A DNA stretch of 64,000 bases from Gnetum montanum (lineage: Eukaryota; Streptophyta; Gnetopsida; Gnetales; Gnetaceae): assembly GCA_015680685.1 (NCBI GenBank), contig MNCI01002316.1:28377-92376 (forward strand), read 5' to 3'. Under the pieces are notes generated by a model, which saw only the letters and a program-made list of their open reading frames with translations, was not told the origin of the DNA and searched no databases. Position numbers and translations under genes: made by a program. How positions within the stretch are numbered: position 1 is the stretch's first letter; each line of letters starts with the position of its first letter. Positions 34,473 through 46,649 of the stretch are shown piece by piece.

Positions 34473-35519
34473 ACATCTAGAGGAGTGGCCTAAAAGATGT
34501 TGACAAATAAGAGAAAAACACCATAGTAGGCTTGGCACCAACATCACTCTTCAGTACCTGATCGGATGTCATTGCACCATGCTCAAGAGTGTTGTGGTTG
34601 GCGATATGCTGGGAGTGAGAGGTGTAGGTAATATGCTGAGGATAAAAGGGGAAGTAAGATGCAAACACAGTGTTAGGATGTGAACACATCACTACTGGTG
34701 ATGACCATGACACCAGAGTGGCTTACCCCTAAAAATGTTGACCTCTCATCGGAGTGCTCATGAGAGAGTCAATGTGGATGCAGGGCCTAACTGGTTGTGA
34801 AATTGTAGCTCTTTTAGATTGATTGGGGGCATGCTTTGTCCCCTTTTTGCTTTTCTGTTTTTTTTGTTTCTTTTCTTTTTTGCTTTTTCTTTTACTTTTT
34901 GGCTATGGGATAAACCTGCTTTGGGTTCTGCATGTTGTTAAACACTAGCTACTAGATGCCTTTCATCAAGTTGACTACATGACATCGAATGGGCTTTACT
35001 TTGATGCTTGCAAAACCATGTCACATCTATAGGACAAGTTTTTTCTCCCCAAGATGACTTGTGTTACATCTGCCTAGGCTTTGACCAACCAACAAAGGCT
35101 CCTCATGGGACAACTTATGTTATGTCCACCTTAGGTTCTATGGTTTACAATGTGATATGCAAAGAAGGTGTCATGTGATCATAGCTTGTGAGCATCAAGG
35201 GGTTGCAATCTTGGCTATGCAGGGAACAAGAGAGTATTGGAATGTGAGAGTAGATGTGATTAGGCTATAATGAGATAGGAGGAAATGTGCACTCTTGAGT
35301 GGCTCAACTAGTCCAATCATGCACATATAAGCGTTGTGATGACTTGTTGCTACAATGAGATGCATCTCTGCACGATGACCTAAGGCCTCATCCTACATAC
35401 ACAACTTCGAGAAGATAAGAAAAACACACAAAACATGATGTGCAAATAAAATGCCAAGGGCAATGATCCTACAAATTCTCCAAAGGCTAAACCAATTGTA
35501 GGAGCTCAAAATTAGCAAA
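34473..35519. other. E2 spacer downstream of the polypurine tract
   Basis: Homologous to the E1 spacer at 13196. It has a T-rich run at 34857-34905. No conserved ORF. Confidence 0.5.
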
Positions 35520-35880
35520 ATGGTGGGGGGTGGGAGGGGGGGGGCATAATGCTGTAAGCACTCTAAAGGCCGAAGTAATAACAAGAGCTCAAAAAATAAG
35601 CAAAATGACAATGGGCCATAATGCTACAAGTGCTCCAAAGGCTAAAGTGATAGCAAAAGCTCAAAAAATCAGCAAAATGGTAGGGGGCCATAATGCTACA
35701 AGTGCTCCAAAGGCCAAAGCAATAGCAAGAGCTCAAGAATCAACAAAATGATAGGGGGTCATAATGTTACAAGTGCTCCAAATATCAGAGCAAAGGTAAG
35801 AGCTCAAAAATAGAAAAATGGTAGGGGGGCCATAATGCTACAAGTGATCCCAAGGGCACATCAGTGGCAAAATTTTTATT
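35520..35880. repeat. E2-specific 72-bp tandem array, about 4.5 units
   Basis: CATAATGCT landmarks at 35545, 35617, 35689, 35760 and 35831 give a 71-72-bp period. Because 72 is divisible by three, an open frame of 73 codons arises (35530-35751); it is a by-product, not a gene. Only a trace of this unit (GGTTAGCAAAATGCC) is seen in E1 near 14600. Confidence 0.85.
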
Positions 35881-35987
35881 CTAGGACTGTAGTATCCCTA
35901 CCACGTGGTGAACAAAAATGGGGGAAAATGGGAAGTTATAATTATTCTCACTCACTTGCTTCTAGATTTATGCATGACTAACCACAA

Positions 35988-36340
35988 GCCCAATTTAAGG
36001 TCTTGGTAGACTATGATATGCTAGTTTATAGTCCTAGCAAACTGTTGTGCCAATTTAATGTCATAGCAGATGAGTTGTGAAAGTTTATAGTCATAGCAAA
36101 CTACTACACCAATTTAACATTGCAGTAGATGTGTTGTTATGCTAGTTTAATGTTGTGACCCAAGGACGAATGCTATGCCAATTTAACATCATAACAGACA
36201 TGTGTTTCACTAGTTTAACACCATAACAGACATATTGGATTTGTGCTACTTTAACATCATAGCAGATGAATGCTCTGCCAGTTTAATATTGTAGTGGAAG
36301 AATGCTTACCTTATGTCATTTTAACATCATAATGAATGGA
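35988..36340. repeat. E2 boundary array 1: about 11 units
   Basis: Units with C(T/C)A(G/A)TTTAA and ATAGCAGATG, homologous to 14826-15265 in E1 but with a different unit number. It lies just downstream of the integrase end. Confidence 0.8.
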
Positions 36341-36369
36341 TGCTTATCATGTTGAATCGATATATGGTA

Positions 36370-37340
36370 CTACATGCTAGGAATAATATGGCTTCAAATA
36401 TGAATGGTTTATTGGATTGGAAAATTCAATATCATCTTGATTAGTAAGCTTGAATGCTCCATTGTCATAGGCCTTAGTGACCAAGAAAGGCCCTTCCTAG
36501 TTGGTTGAGAATTTATTTATGAGTTTGCAAATAGCCTTGAGGACTATGTCCTCTTTCTTCATCTAATGTTGATGCTAGTTGTGATAGTGTTTTTTCCATT
36601 GCTTCTCTTGGTACCATTTGATGCGATCAAGCATCTACATGCGCTCCTCCTCCATTGAGTCGAGGTCTATGATTCTCAACTCATTGTTCTGAGCTTTATC
36701 AATGAAGTTTAAGAGGATTACCCAGAGTGATAGAACCTATAATTTAAGGGTCAAAATTGCTTCAGACCCATAGACAAGATTATAAGGTGTATTACTTGTT
36801 GTTGTTCAACGTGTTGTGTGGTAGGTCTAAAGTGCGTAGACTAGTTGCTCATGCCATCATCATTTGCTACTACTTAGAATTTTCTTGAGACATTTGATGA
36901 TGACTTTGTTAAAGGCCTTCACTTGGCCATTCACCTAAGGGTAGTATGATGACAACAAGGAATGTTTGATACCAAAGCACTCACAAAAGTCTTTAGTTTT
37001 AACACTGCTAAACTGTGGCCCATTCTCTATTACTATGGTCATGGGTAAACCAAAATGAGTCACTATATTATCAAGTATGAATTTGCAAACCTATTGTATT
37101 TTCATCTTCCTAATGGGAATAGGCTCAACCCACTTGGTAAAATACTCAGTTGTGGTTGTTATGAAGCTATGCCCTGTAGAGGACTTAGGTGTTATGGATC
37201 CATTGATGTCCAAGTCCCAACATTGGAATAACCATGTGATCTATGTTGTGTGTAGTTCAGTCAGTGGCACGTGCATTAAGTTGTCATGCCATTGACACGT
37301 GTTGCATGTTTTAACCTTTGAGACACAATCACACTTCATG
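36370..37340 (-). pseudogene. E2 integrase
   Basis: Aligned to the E1 integrase: the C-terminal EGPFLVTKAYDNGAFKL is readable at about 36505-36440, and the core lies upstream to about 37300. It is more decayed than E1, with stops in every motif block, but of the same length and position. Confidence 0.7.
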
Positions 37341-37639
37341 TAAGGCCAATAATAGCCTAGCCATCTAATTTTCACTACCATTTCCCTAGGTGCTATGTGA
37401 CCTCTACATAGTCCCTCATGGACTTGTTCGCTGATTTTTTACACTTCACTATCACTTATGCAGGTTAGTGGTATGCCATTGTAGGATCTACGACATAACA
37501 TGTTATCACCTCCAATGATGTACTACCATGAACATTTATGCACTCTGTCCTTTTGAGCAACAATTAAATGTTGTGGAGGCTCACCCTATAGAAGGTACAT
37601 CTTGATGTCATCATACCATTCTTCTACATGGGTTGTGCT

Positions 37640-38280
37640 AACTATGGCCATGGATGCAATGTTAGTGATTTGCATGATAGGCACAATGTAGTCTTCCACT
37701 GAGCTGGGTAATGCATGGAACATGTTAGGTACGATGCTCAGGGCTAATGTTTCTAATGTGTTAGCTATGGTGTTTTCATTCCAACGAATGTGTTGGACAT
37801 CTATTGTTGCAAAGTGTTTAAGAAAGTGTTTTACTAGGTCATAGTAAGGCTATAAATGTTGGGCCTTGCAAGCGTAAACCTCTATCAGCTGGATGATTAC
37901 TAATTGTGAGTTACCTTGGATCACTACATGTTGAATCCCTAGGTAACATGCTACAAGAATACCTTGGAGGAGACCTTCATACATTGCCACACTGTTAGTG
38001 CAAGGGAATGCAAAATGGTATGTGAAGGGTTAGATCTCCCTGGAGAGAAACATGATAATGGTAGTGGTGCTACCTCCTTGGGAGGTTGAAGCTTCAACAA
38101 AATGTAGGATTGACTCATAGTTGTTGAGCACTTGACTAACACTGCTAACATGCTCATCTACGAATTCAGGGTATGTTGTTGTTTGATCGTTGACTGGAAA
38201 AATCATAAGTTGTGTAGCTATAGCTTGACCTTTTTTTGAGGCTTGCACAACATAATGTAGGTCAAACTCCATGGTTATTG
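37640..38280 (-). pseudogene. E2 RNase H
   Basis: Open at 38272-38030 (EFDLHYVVQASKKGQAIATQL ends with EASTSQGG), then MYEGLLQG and LVIIQLIEVYACKAQHL. The first catalytic Asp (YFDG) is changed (HFVEAS), and the HGD motif reads QGN. Inactive. Confidence 0.65.
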
Positions 38281-38579
38281 CTTTCTATCGTGCAATATGA
38301 CTGCTTTCATAGATGTTCGTTGTGATTTCTCAGAGTACGTTATTTTTGGAAATGATATTAACTTGACTACAGAAAAGGTAATTCCTTCACTTCTTCACTG
38401 AGAAGACCAAGGTGAGCCTATGCTTTTCTACATCATTTTATTTCACTTCATGGGCAACTAATGCATGGCTCAAGTAGTAAACTGGGACCTCTATGCCATC
38501 ATCTCACTTTTGAAAAAGCAGAAAAGCAATGGACATGTTATAAGTGGCAAGGTAGATGTAAAAGGATTTATCTTCTTGT

Positions 38580-39430
38580 AGAGGATAAACCATAGGAAGT
38601 TGTGCCAACTATTGCTTAAGATTGTCAAATGGTTGTTGAAATTGAGCTATCCACTTGAAGTAGGCTCCCTTCTTGAGTAGATGTTGCAGTGGTTGTAACT
38701 TGTTGGTTAACTGCATGATAAACCTACGTAAACCTTGTAGCTTCTTAAGGTTGTTTAGAGGTGCTAAAGTGGTTATGGCCTTAACCTTCTTGAGGTCTAC
38801 ATGTATTCCTACTTCAAATACTACAAAATCGAGCATCCAACTTGTTCTAATGCCGAAAACATGCTTCTTAGGGTTTAACTTAAGATCATGTTTTAAGCAA
38901 CATTTAAGCACTATGTCTAGATCATTTGCATGATCATGAGCCATTTTAGACTTAACTGCTATGTCATCAATGTAGTCATTAAGCAAACTTAGCATGTAAT
39001 TGCTAAAGATGTATGTCATCACGCGTTGATGGTTTCTCCTGAATTCTTAAGTCTGAAGGGCATCATGGTATAGCAAAATTTATCCTAAGGGGTCATAAAG
39101 GTTGTGCTAAGTTGGTGCTCAGGGTTAATCCTAATTTAGTTGTAGCTCAAGAACCCATCCATGGCAAATAACAAGGCATGTCTAGCCATGGTATCAATCA
39201 ATTGATCAATACTAGGTAATGAAAAGTCATCTTTGATGGTTGCCTTGTTTAGGTCCTAGAAGTATATGCAAATGTGTATATTTCCATTTTTCTTGGGCAC
39301 AACTATGATGTTGGAGACCCAATATGCATAGTCAACAACCCAGACGAAACCAACTTTGTAAAACTTGGTAATTTCATCACAGATGACCAACACCACCTTA
39401 GGTCAAACCTTGTGCACTTTTTGTTTTACT
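38580..39430 (-). pseudogene. E2 reverse transcriptase
   Basis: Open at 39022-38609 with TYIFSNYMLSLLNDYIDDIA, then HDHANDL, LKLNPKKHVF and GIHVDLKKVKAI. The catalytic box is YIDD. Upstream blocks to 39430 are readable with stops. It is shorter than E1 after the VGIHVD block because a few residues are lost. Confidence 0.8.
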
Positions 39431-39850
39431 GGCTTAATGTAGGGATCGAAGATAATATTATGTTGGGCTAGCTAAGGGTCTAGTCCTCGCATATCCTCAT
39501 GTGACAATGCAAAGGCCTTAATGTTATCATATAGCACCTTAGCAATGTCTTGGATATGCTAGGGATCTAGTAAGGAGCTTAATTTTAGTGTTCTCACCTC
39601 TCCATAAGGTGTTGTCATAGGGATCTTAATGAGGAAATCCTCTATGACATCCCCTACCTCTAGATCGAGAGCCTTAACTAGATGGTTGGGCTAATCTAGT
39701 AGTGATGCCCTTACAAATGCTATGTATTTAGCATAGGTTGTAGGCTCAAGGTCTATGCAATGTGGGTCAATGCATTGCTTGATATCACCATGAGGTCCTA
39801 CGAGGACTAGAGGTGAGAGAAGCTACTCAGGCATGGCCATGTTGTATTCT
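39431..39850 (-). pseudogene. E2 N-terminal extension of the RT polyprotein
   Basis: Counterpart of 18321-18790 in E1; the minus strand includes a VKALDLEVGDVIEDFL-like stretch. No catalytic motif. Confidence 0.45.
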
Positions 39851-39984
39851 TATAAAAAAAACTAGCAAAACATTAAGCAACACTTTTCTTAACCAAATTA
39901 ATGTGCACAAATGAATAAAAAAGCAATGTGATGAAAATTTTCCTAAGTATGTAATAGAGACTATAAAGAAGGTAGGTATGTGTG

Positions 39985-40075
39985 TGCCGGTTTTAGGCCT
40001 CGGCAAGCTGTGAGTGCTAGTTTTAGGTCTTAGCAAATCATTCATGCAATTTTTAGGTCTTAGCAAACTGTAGAT
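39985..40075. repeat. E2 boundary array 3: three units
   Basis: Units like GCTAGTTTTAGGTCTTAGCA at the RT side of the antisense block, matching 18915-19035 in E1. Confidence 0.75.
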
Positions 40076-42154
40076 GCCCTAGACATGCCATTCTAGGGTA
40101 GGCTCACTATGCTTCAAAAGTAAAACTGGATCTGGCATTCACTAGGTGATAAAAATTTGAAAATTTTGTCTAAGTATGGGTGACTACGCTCTCACCCAAC
40201 TATGCTCTCATCCAACTACACTCTCCACCAAAAGTTGAAAAATTTTGGCTAAGTGTGGAGCATAGTCCTAGGTTGGTGGATCATTAAATCACCCAAGTAA
40301 GGTATATAGGTGCATTTTATCATGGGTAACTTATCATTTTCAAGTTTTCAAACACAAGGTTCAAAGTGTAGCCTTGACATTGTTATTGTTTTGCACTGCT
40401 AGTGGAGAGCATAGTTGGAATAAGATGACACACTGAAGTGGATGCCTGCACCCAAGACTAGTGAACGTGGATGAGGGGGAACAAGCACTAGACCGCCTAC
40501 CACAGACATACATGAAGGAGAGGAGGCCATCGACATTACCCAGGTACCCTAACCATGCTCTCCCCTTTGCCTGTTATTCATTGTTTTTTCTGCCATTGCG
40601 AGGGTTTAGAGTGTAGGCTTATTTAGCGTGCCCTGCTATGGCAAGGCCACCATTATTGCTCGTCATCTTGGTGCAATGAAATGATGGTAGGGAGGATTTA
40701 TGTGGATGTGAGGAGGGTTTTGGTTGCAGATGTTCTTCTAGCTTGCACAAGGACATTTTTTTTTGTCTCTTGACTCTAGGCCTTGCTTCTTAGGGGAATG
40801 TGTGGGAGGCATGTGTAGGTTGAGTGGCAATCTATTTGCTTTTTTGTTGTTTTTTTTTCTATGATGGCTAGGGACATGAGGGTAGGCCAGGGGGTAGCCT
40901 GTCGCAAGGGCAAGGGGCGTGACAAGGGTTCAACCTTGCACTTTTTTTATTTTACCTTTTTCTTCATTTTTTTAAATAGAAATATTTTTTGTTTTTGGCG
41001 AGGTTTGGGGCTAACCATGGGCCCTACCCCATGGCATGACCATAGGGGACATGGTTGTGGATGTTGCTAAGGCTAGAGCATTGACACTTCATTTTTTTTC
41101 TTTTGGGTGGCATAGGGGTTCATTCTTACATCCCCTCTTTTAGGAAAAAAGAAATTATGTGTCTTTGGTATGGGGAGCAATGATGGCCATGAGGAGCATG
41201 AGGGACACTACACCTTGTAGCACAACCATGAGGATCATAGGAGTGATTGGGCCTAGGGCACATTTTCTACACATTTTTTTTAGTTTTTGAATCTTTTGTA
41301 GGGGCAGTGATGAGGTAGGACATGACAAGGTGCAAGAATAGCACATGGAAATGCATGGGTGCAAGATGCATAGGGTGTGGTAGGCATAGTAGATGTGGTG
41401 GGCATTAGGCTTGGTGTCGCAACAACACGTGGTGCACAGGGCATGGTGAGAGTGATGGTGTGTAGAGGGTGGTGGAGCAATGCATAGTGCCACAATAGGG
41501 TGTAATGTGCAGAAAGCATTGGGGCAATAGCCAAGACTTCACTTCCTATTGTCACAGCCACGACTACACTCTCCACACCTTGGAGGTGCAATTGACACCA
41601 AGTGTTTAACGAAATGGCTATCCTAAAAGCTAGTTTTTTTAGGACTATGCTCTATAGAGAGCATAGTTAGGGAATTAGAAAAAATTTCACCTCCCTTCTG
41701 AACTATGCTCTCTATGGAGGTAGCCTAGAGTTGGAATTTTTTTTCAAAAATTTTGGACTACACTCTCAACTATGATAGTTTAGTTAGAAAAAATTTGCTA
41801 AAATTTTGCAAATAGTGCGTAATGCTCAACTTGCAAAATGTAACAATGCTAATTCTACAAACTGTAACAATGTTAAACCTGTGAAAATAGGCTTATGCTA
41901 ACTTATGAAAACTATGAAATTAAATGCTAATCCTATGCAAACATGTTGTACCCCAGTGAGTACCAGGCACATCAAATAAGTTGGTTGACATCATATACCC
42001 GTAGGGCCCCATAGGGCATTGCCAAAATTAGGAAAAAATTTTGTTAGTTCATGTTGTATTACATTAATTTTGCTAACTTATCTTAGTGGTTTAACATCAA
42101 AATCTGCATCTATGTATGTATACTAACACTTTGTTTATTGCTTGTCGATTGTAG
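40076..42154 (+). promoter_or_regulatory. E2 upstream/leader region of the antisense gene
   Basis: Counterpart of 19036-21256. It holds hairpin motifs (40180-40440, 41560-41790) and a conserved ACCCCAGTGAGTACCAGGCA block at 41950-42020. It ends with an acceptor-like TTGTCGATTGTAG at 42154. ORFs here (40861-41070, 41155-41591) are not shared with E1. Confidence 0.4.
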
Positions 42155-45100
42155 GATGCTGCTGAAACCTGTCTTGATTGTTGTGAAGCTCATTGACATC
42201 CTATGTTGCATGAGCAAGCCTGTTATCAACATGCCTATGCCAAATATGTGGGCAAGTGTTTAGAAGATGTGGTTTTGTCCAAGGACTCATGAGTTCCAAG
42301 AGTACTTTCTACAGCAATTTAGTGTGATCATGTGATCACACTTAGCAGTGGAGGCTACTAGAACCATCACTAAGATGTTGCTACTTACAGCTAACTAAGA
42401 CATCTTAAGGTTTATCTTGAATGAGGCTACTGCTAGCAGTGATGAGGTGGATGATTCAGGTAGAGGCCCTAGGAGCACTCAGTACCTATCTACGATATGT
42501 CGCATGATATGGTTTAGTTGTTACAACATGAGTAACACCCTCTTTGCCTCACTATAGATGCACACCTTGTTCCAAAACCCACCTAGAACTACCTATTGTG
42601 CTAGAGGGTAAGTGCTTTTGTGGCATTCATAGTGTGTTTTTGCTACTTTCTCATGCTATCTTGCTAATGGCTCATGCTTAATACTAGGTTTAGAGTTAAT
42701 AAGAAGGATCTACATGATGAGGCAAATGCTCTAGCCTTGACCTACACCACCTTGGAGGTATTCTCCTTTAGCTCGAATGTTCAAGAAATTGTTCTTGAAC
42801 AAGTGGGATCCGATCTAGAGGTCTACCCTACCCAATACCCAAGGACATATGAGTGGTGTAGGATCCATGACTGGTTGGATGAGGAGTGGGCCACTAGTGT
42901 GATTAAGACCGAGGAGATGTTTGTGGCGCCACCCCCGTCTCACACCCCATTTGTGTCATGTATGCATCTAAGCCTTAGCTCATATTCTTGTTCACATATG
43001 CCTATTAGTTTGTCTATTACATGATGCTAATGTTTTTTTGCCTTTGTTCTAGTGGTAGTTTCTTCAAGTAAGGTGATGGTGATCACGACAACTACACAAA
43101 GGCCACCCTCATCATGAAATATGGCGATGTGGAGGGGGCGTAGCACTAGTTGTGCCATAAGGCCTCATATGCATTGACAGCTAGGCTTACGCATGCAAGG
43201 TTGATGGACCTATTTTTGGCTCTTACCCCAAGTATCCCAATGGCCAAAATGGTTACCATCATTGAATCCTTTAGTAGTGATGTTAGGCAGTTTGTCACTC
43301 ATGTGTGCGGTGTGATGATAGTACTTGACCTTAGCAAGGCCTTCTTTGCCAACCTCTTTGGACTCCCCACTGATGGCCCGATTGTTGTCAATAAGGCCAA
43401 CAAGGAAGTAGATCATAGAGGGGAGATTGAGGATTGGTTGGGGACCACCCGATCTCACAAGGGCATACCAATTAAGGATGTGCTTGTACTTAAGGTATGG
43501 GAGATTTATCTTCTTTTCTATGCTCGTGCCTTCCTGAAGTTGCCCTCTTAAGGAAAGATCCTTCGGGTGGAGCAGGCACAAGTGATGAAAGAGGTGCTGC
43601 TAGAGGGGACAAGATTCAACTAGATTTCCAACATTACCATCGACTTACATGCAAAGATCACCAAGCTATGGTTTAACATTCAGGCAAGGTCCCACATTGA
43701 CTTCGTGTCCTTTGTAGGATATCTACGAAGGTTTGCTAAGCTCTTAGTCATACGTGATAGTAGGCATTGGGTGGTGCAGAACTACAAGCAACTATCCAAA
43801 CCATGGATCAAGCACTTGTTTACGACAACATGGGCATAGGACCCACTAGAGGAGATTCATGAGGTGTTATTCATAACAACTAAAGGTTGCATGAGGTAGC
43901 CACATTATTCATGGTATAGCACAAGCGAGGATCCTCCAATTGGCACTGAGAATGTGAACAAGGTAGATCATTATATTGTAGAGATAGTGAGACTATCTAA
44001 GAAAAAGATTAAGAGGCCATGTCCCATGGAGGAGACTACCCTTGAGGTCAAAAGACTAAGCAATAAGAAGATCTATATCAAGTTCCAAAGATTGCGCAGG
44101 AAGGTTGTAGGTTAGTATGCATAACTTGCTATAAGCATTTATTGTATTAAGGTATGTATATATTTTTATGTTTTCATTTGTGCTATGCTATTAACTAGTA
44201 CTAATGTGCTAGCATCTACATTCATTACAGAGATTGGAGAGATGACTACCAAAGCAGCGACCGAGACGGTAGAAAAAGCACCTCCTCAAGCTAAGGGGGA
44301 GGCTCATGGGGATGAGCCCCATGAGATGGCAGAGATCCTCTAATAGTTAGAGAAAGAGGGGTTGCTCCACCCTGATAGGGGTAATTTTGATTATTTATTC
44401 GATGGTGTGCAGCTGGGTGAACCCCCTACACTCAAGCCTAAGGGCTTGCTAGGTAACTATCTTGGATTACCATCTGTCATTGCTCACTTGCTCTTGCATC
44501 TTTAGCTAATTGGTTATATGCTAATTACATCATTATGTTGTAGCATCAGATGTCCCTGCTAGTGGTCCCATGTCTATGTACTGCGTGGAGTCATGGATAG
44601 ACATGCCTGATAAATTCACCTTCATGGAAGGTATCATTGAGGACATGGTGGACCGTTTACAACAAGCATATCCCAAAATTGGTATGTTTACTATGTTTCT
44701 TTGCTTAGTGTTGCTTTACCAATTGAATGCTTAATTTGTGGCTAAGATTAATCAATTGTTGCATGCCAACAAGTTCTAAGCTTCGATGGGATCTGAGTAG
44801 GGTGGCTAAGGTGGATGCCCTCCATGACCTCCCTCCTGAGGTGGATTAGGTGTCTCATTGCATGTAGAAGATAGTGAGAAAGTGCATGCTTTCCTATGTG
44901 AAGGCATTGTGGGTCTACAAGTGCTCGAATGAGCACCTGTGGAAACACATGCATGAGCTTTAGGAGAGAGTGACCAACCAGGATATGAAGATCAAAGACC
45001 TTCAATCCCGATATGACTTTTTAGCAGCTAGGTCATAAGAACATAGCACTTGATGAACCTCTGAGATAGAATATGCTCAATGTTTATTAACTCTTAAAGG

Positions 45101-45776
45101 CAAGCATGAGGTCACCCACGAGGTGATTGAGCAATGGCTGTAGATGGACTTGCTCATCCAGAAGAATCAAGATTGGAATAATTATAGCACTAAGGTGCAC
45201 CGGTGGGGATAGACACAAAAGAACCAAAAACACCAATACAAGTGTGAGTGCGATGTGTACCTTCGATGGTACAAGGAGGAGTTTTTCAAATGATACCACC
45301 TCAAGATGTTTCTTGAGGTGATTAGTGGGAGTCAGGCCTACGAGTTATTTGCTCAGCACACAGTGTTAAGTGACTCTCCTGAGCAACAAATTGTCACACT
45401 TTCAAGAGAGGCTTCCTTTGCTACCTTTTCTATGGAGCCACCCGCATGGACCACCGTGAACAAAGGCAAGATCCTTATGGGGATTAACTTTGACTAGGAT
45501 GACTAGATATAGCTTTTCGAGGCCAAGATCCTCCAATGCTTGGAGGATGGCCTTGAAATGTTACCTTTAGAAGACACTAATGTAATGCCTTCTTAGGTTA
45601 GTTTTTTATTTTTTTATGCTTTTTCATGTTTTGGAATAGCTTTTGTATTGCAAGTTTGTTTACTAACTACTCATTTTTTGTTGTGGTTGTGGCAACAGGT
45701 ACTAGGAGATGTTGCAAGCCCCCATGGCATGATGGGGGAAGAGGAACCTTCACCCCCTTCTGATGTCACCAATTGA
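42155..45776 (+). pseudogene. Antisense intron-containing gene of E2, unknown family
   Basis: Same gene as in E1, better preserved here. Exons: 42155-42607 (ATG at 42156; E1 has GTG), 42688-about 42950, about 43053-44110, 44231-44452, about 44543-44681, 44774-about 45600, 45699-45776 (TGA). Summed exons are near 3 kb, so a protein near 1000 residues. Introns have GTAAGT, GTTAGT, GTAACT and GTATGT donors. Readable parts: MLLKPVLIVVKLIDILCC, DLHDEANALALTYTTLEVF, MDLFLALTPSIPMAK, AFFANLFGLPTDGPIVV, IEDWLGTTRSHKGIP, NKKIYIKFQRLRRKVVG, FLEVISGSQAYELFAQ and SREASFATFSMEPPAWTT. A coiled-coil-like part precedes the last block. No domain recognised; a structural or host-derived protein is possible. 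Confidence 0.7.
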
Positions 45777-46029
45777 GCATGACTTGATGTAGCTGTGTTG
45801 CTAGGAATTTTTGCTATTTTTGCTATATTTTACTACTCATGATATGTACTACTATTGATATGATATATAATGCATGTATTTGCTACATGTGATGTGTAAC
45901 ATGTTAACATTTTTTCTTTTTGTGTTTTATGTTTAATTGTTATGCACTTGCTATGGTTATTGTGTGATAAGTTAATATGCTAAATATGCTAAGTTAAGTC
46001 TATGTGATGATGATATAACTAGGCCATTA

Positions 46030-46240
46030 TGAGCCCCATGCTAGTTTAAGGCCATAGCAGGAGGGCCAATGCTAGTTTAAGGCCAATTTGGGCCATAGTG
46101 GAAGGATTAATGGTGATAGTTTAAGGTCATTTCAAGCCCAACTCTAGTTTAAGGCCATTCCAAGCTAGGCATTGCTAGTTTAGGCCCATGGCAAGTTGCA
46201 ATTGCTAGTTTAAGGCCATGATGGACCACATAGTACTATT
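46030..46240. repeat. E2 boundary array 2: about six units
   Basis: CTAGTTTAAGGCCATAGCA-type units between the antisense gene end and the protease, matching 25090-25380 in E1. Confidence 0.8.
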
Positions 46241-46649
46241 TCTCTTTTTGCAATTTTGGCTTTTCTGATTTTTATGCATTTTGATGTTTTTTATGTGTAA
46301 GCTAATAACTACTAAAGGGTAAACAAAACAAGTGAATGCATAAACTAAGCAGAATGCATAAACAAAGCAAATAAATGTGTAAACAAAGAGGAACAATGCA
46401 TAATCTAAACAATAAGGCTAGATGTAAATGTGTAAAAAAATGCAATGTAAGCAAAAAGAAAAAAAAAGGTGAAATGCATGATTTGTAGAAGTGAAGGGCA
46501 AGCATACACATAGCACATTTTGAGCTAAGGGAGTACCTTAGTCACACAATTTCTTCCCTATCCTATGTAGATTAGGGGGCACGTAAGGCCTAGATTGTAC
46601 AATGTGATAGTCTCCGTGACCTTCACTTGCGATGTTGAAGGACAACTCA

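Noticed and set aside
35530-35751. 73-codon plus-strand frame with repeated GHNATSAPKAK
   Set aside because: It is the translation of a 72-bp tandem repeat and has no counterpart in E1.
40861-41591. Possible extra genes upstream of the E2 antisense gene
   Set aside because: Frames are not shared with E1 at the homologous place and are rich in simple composition.
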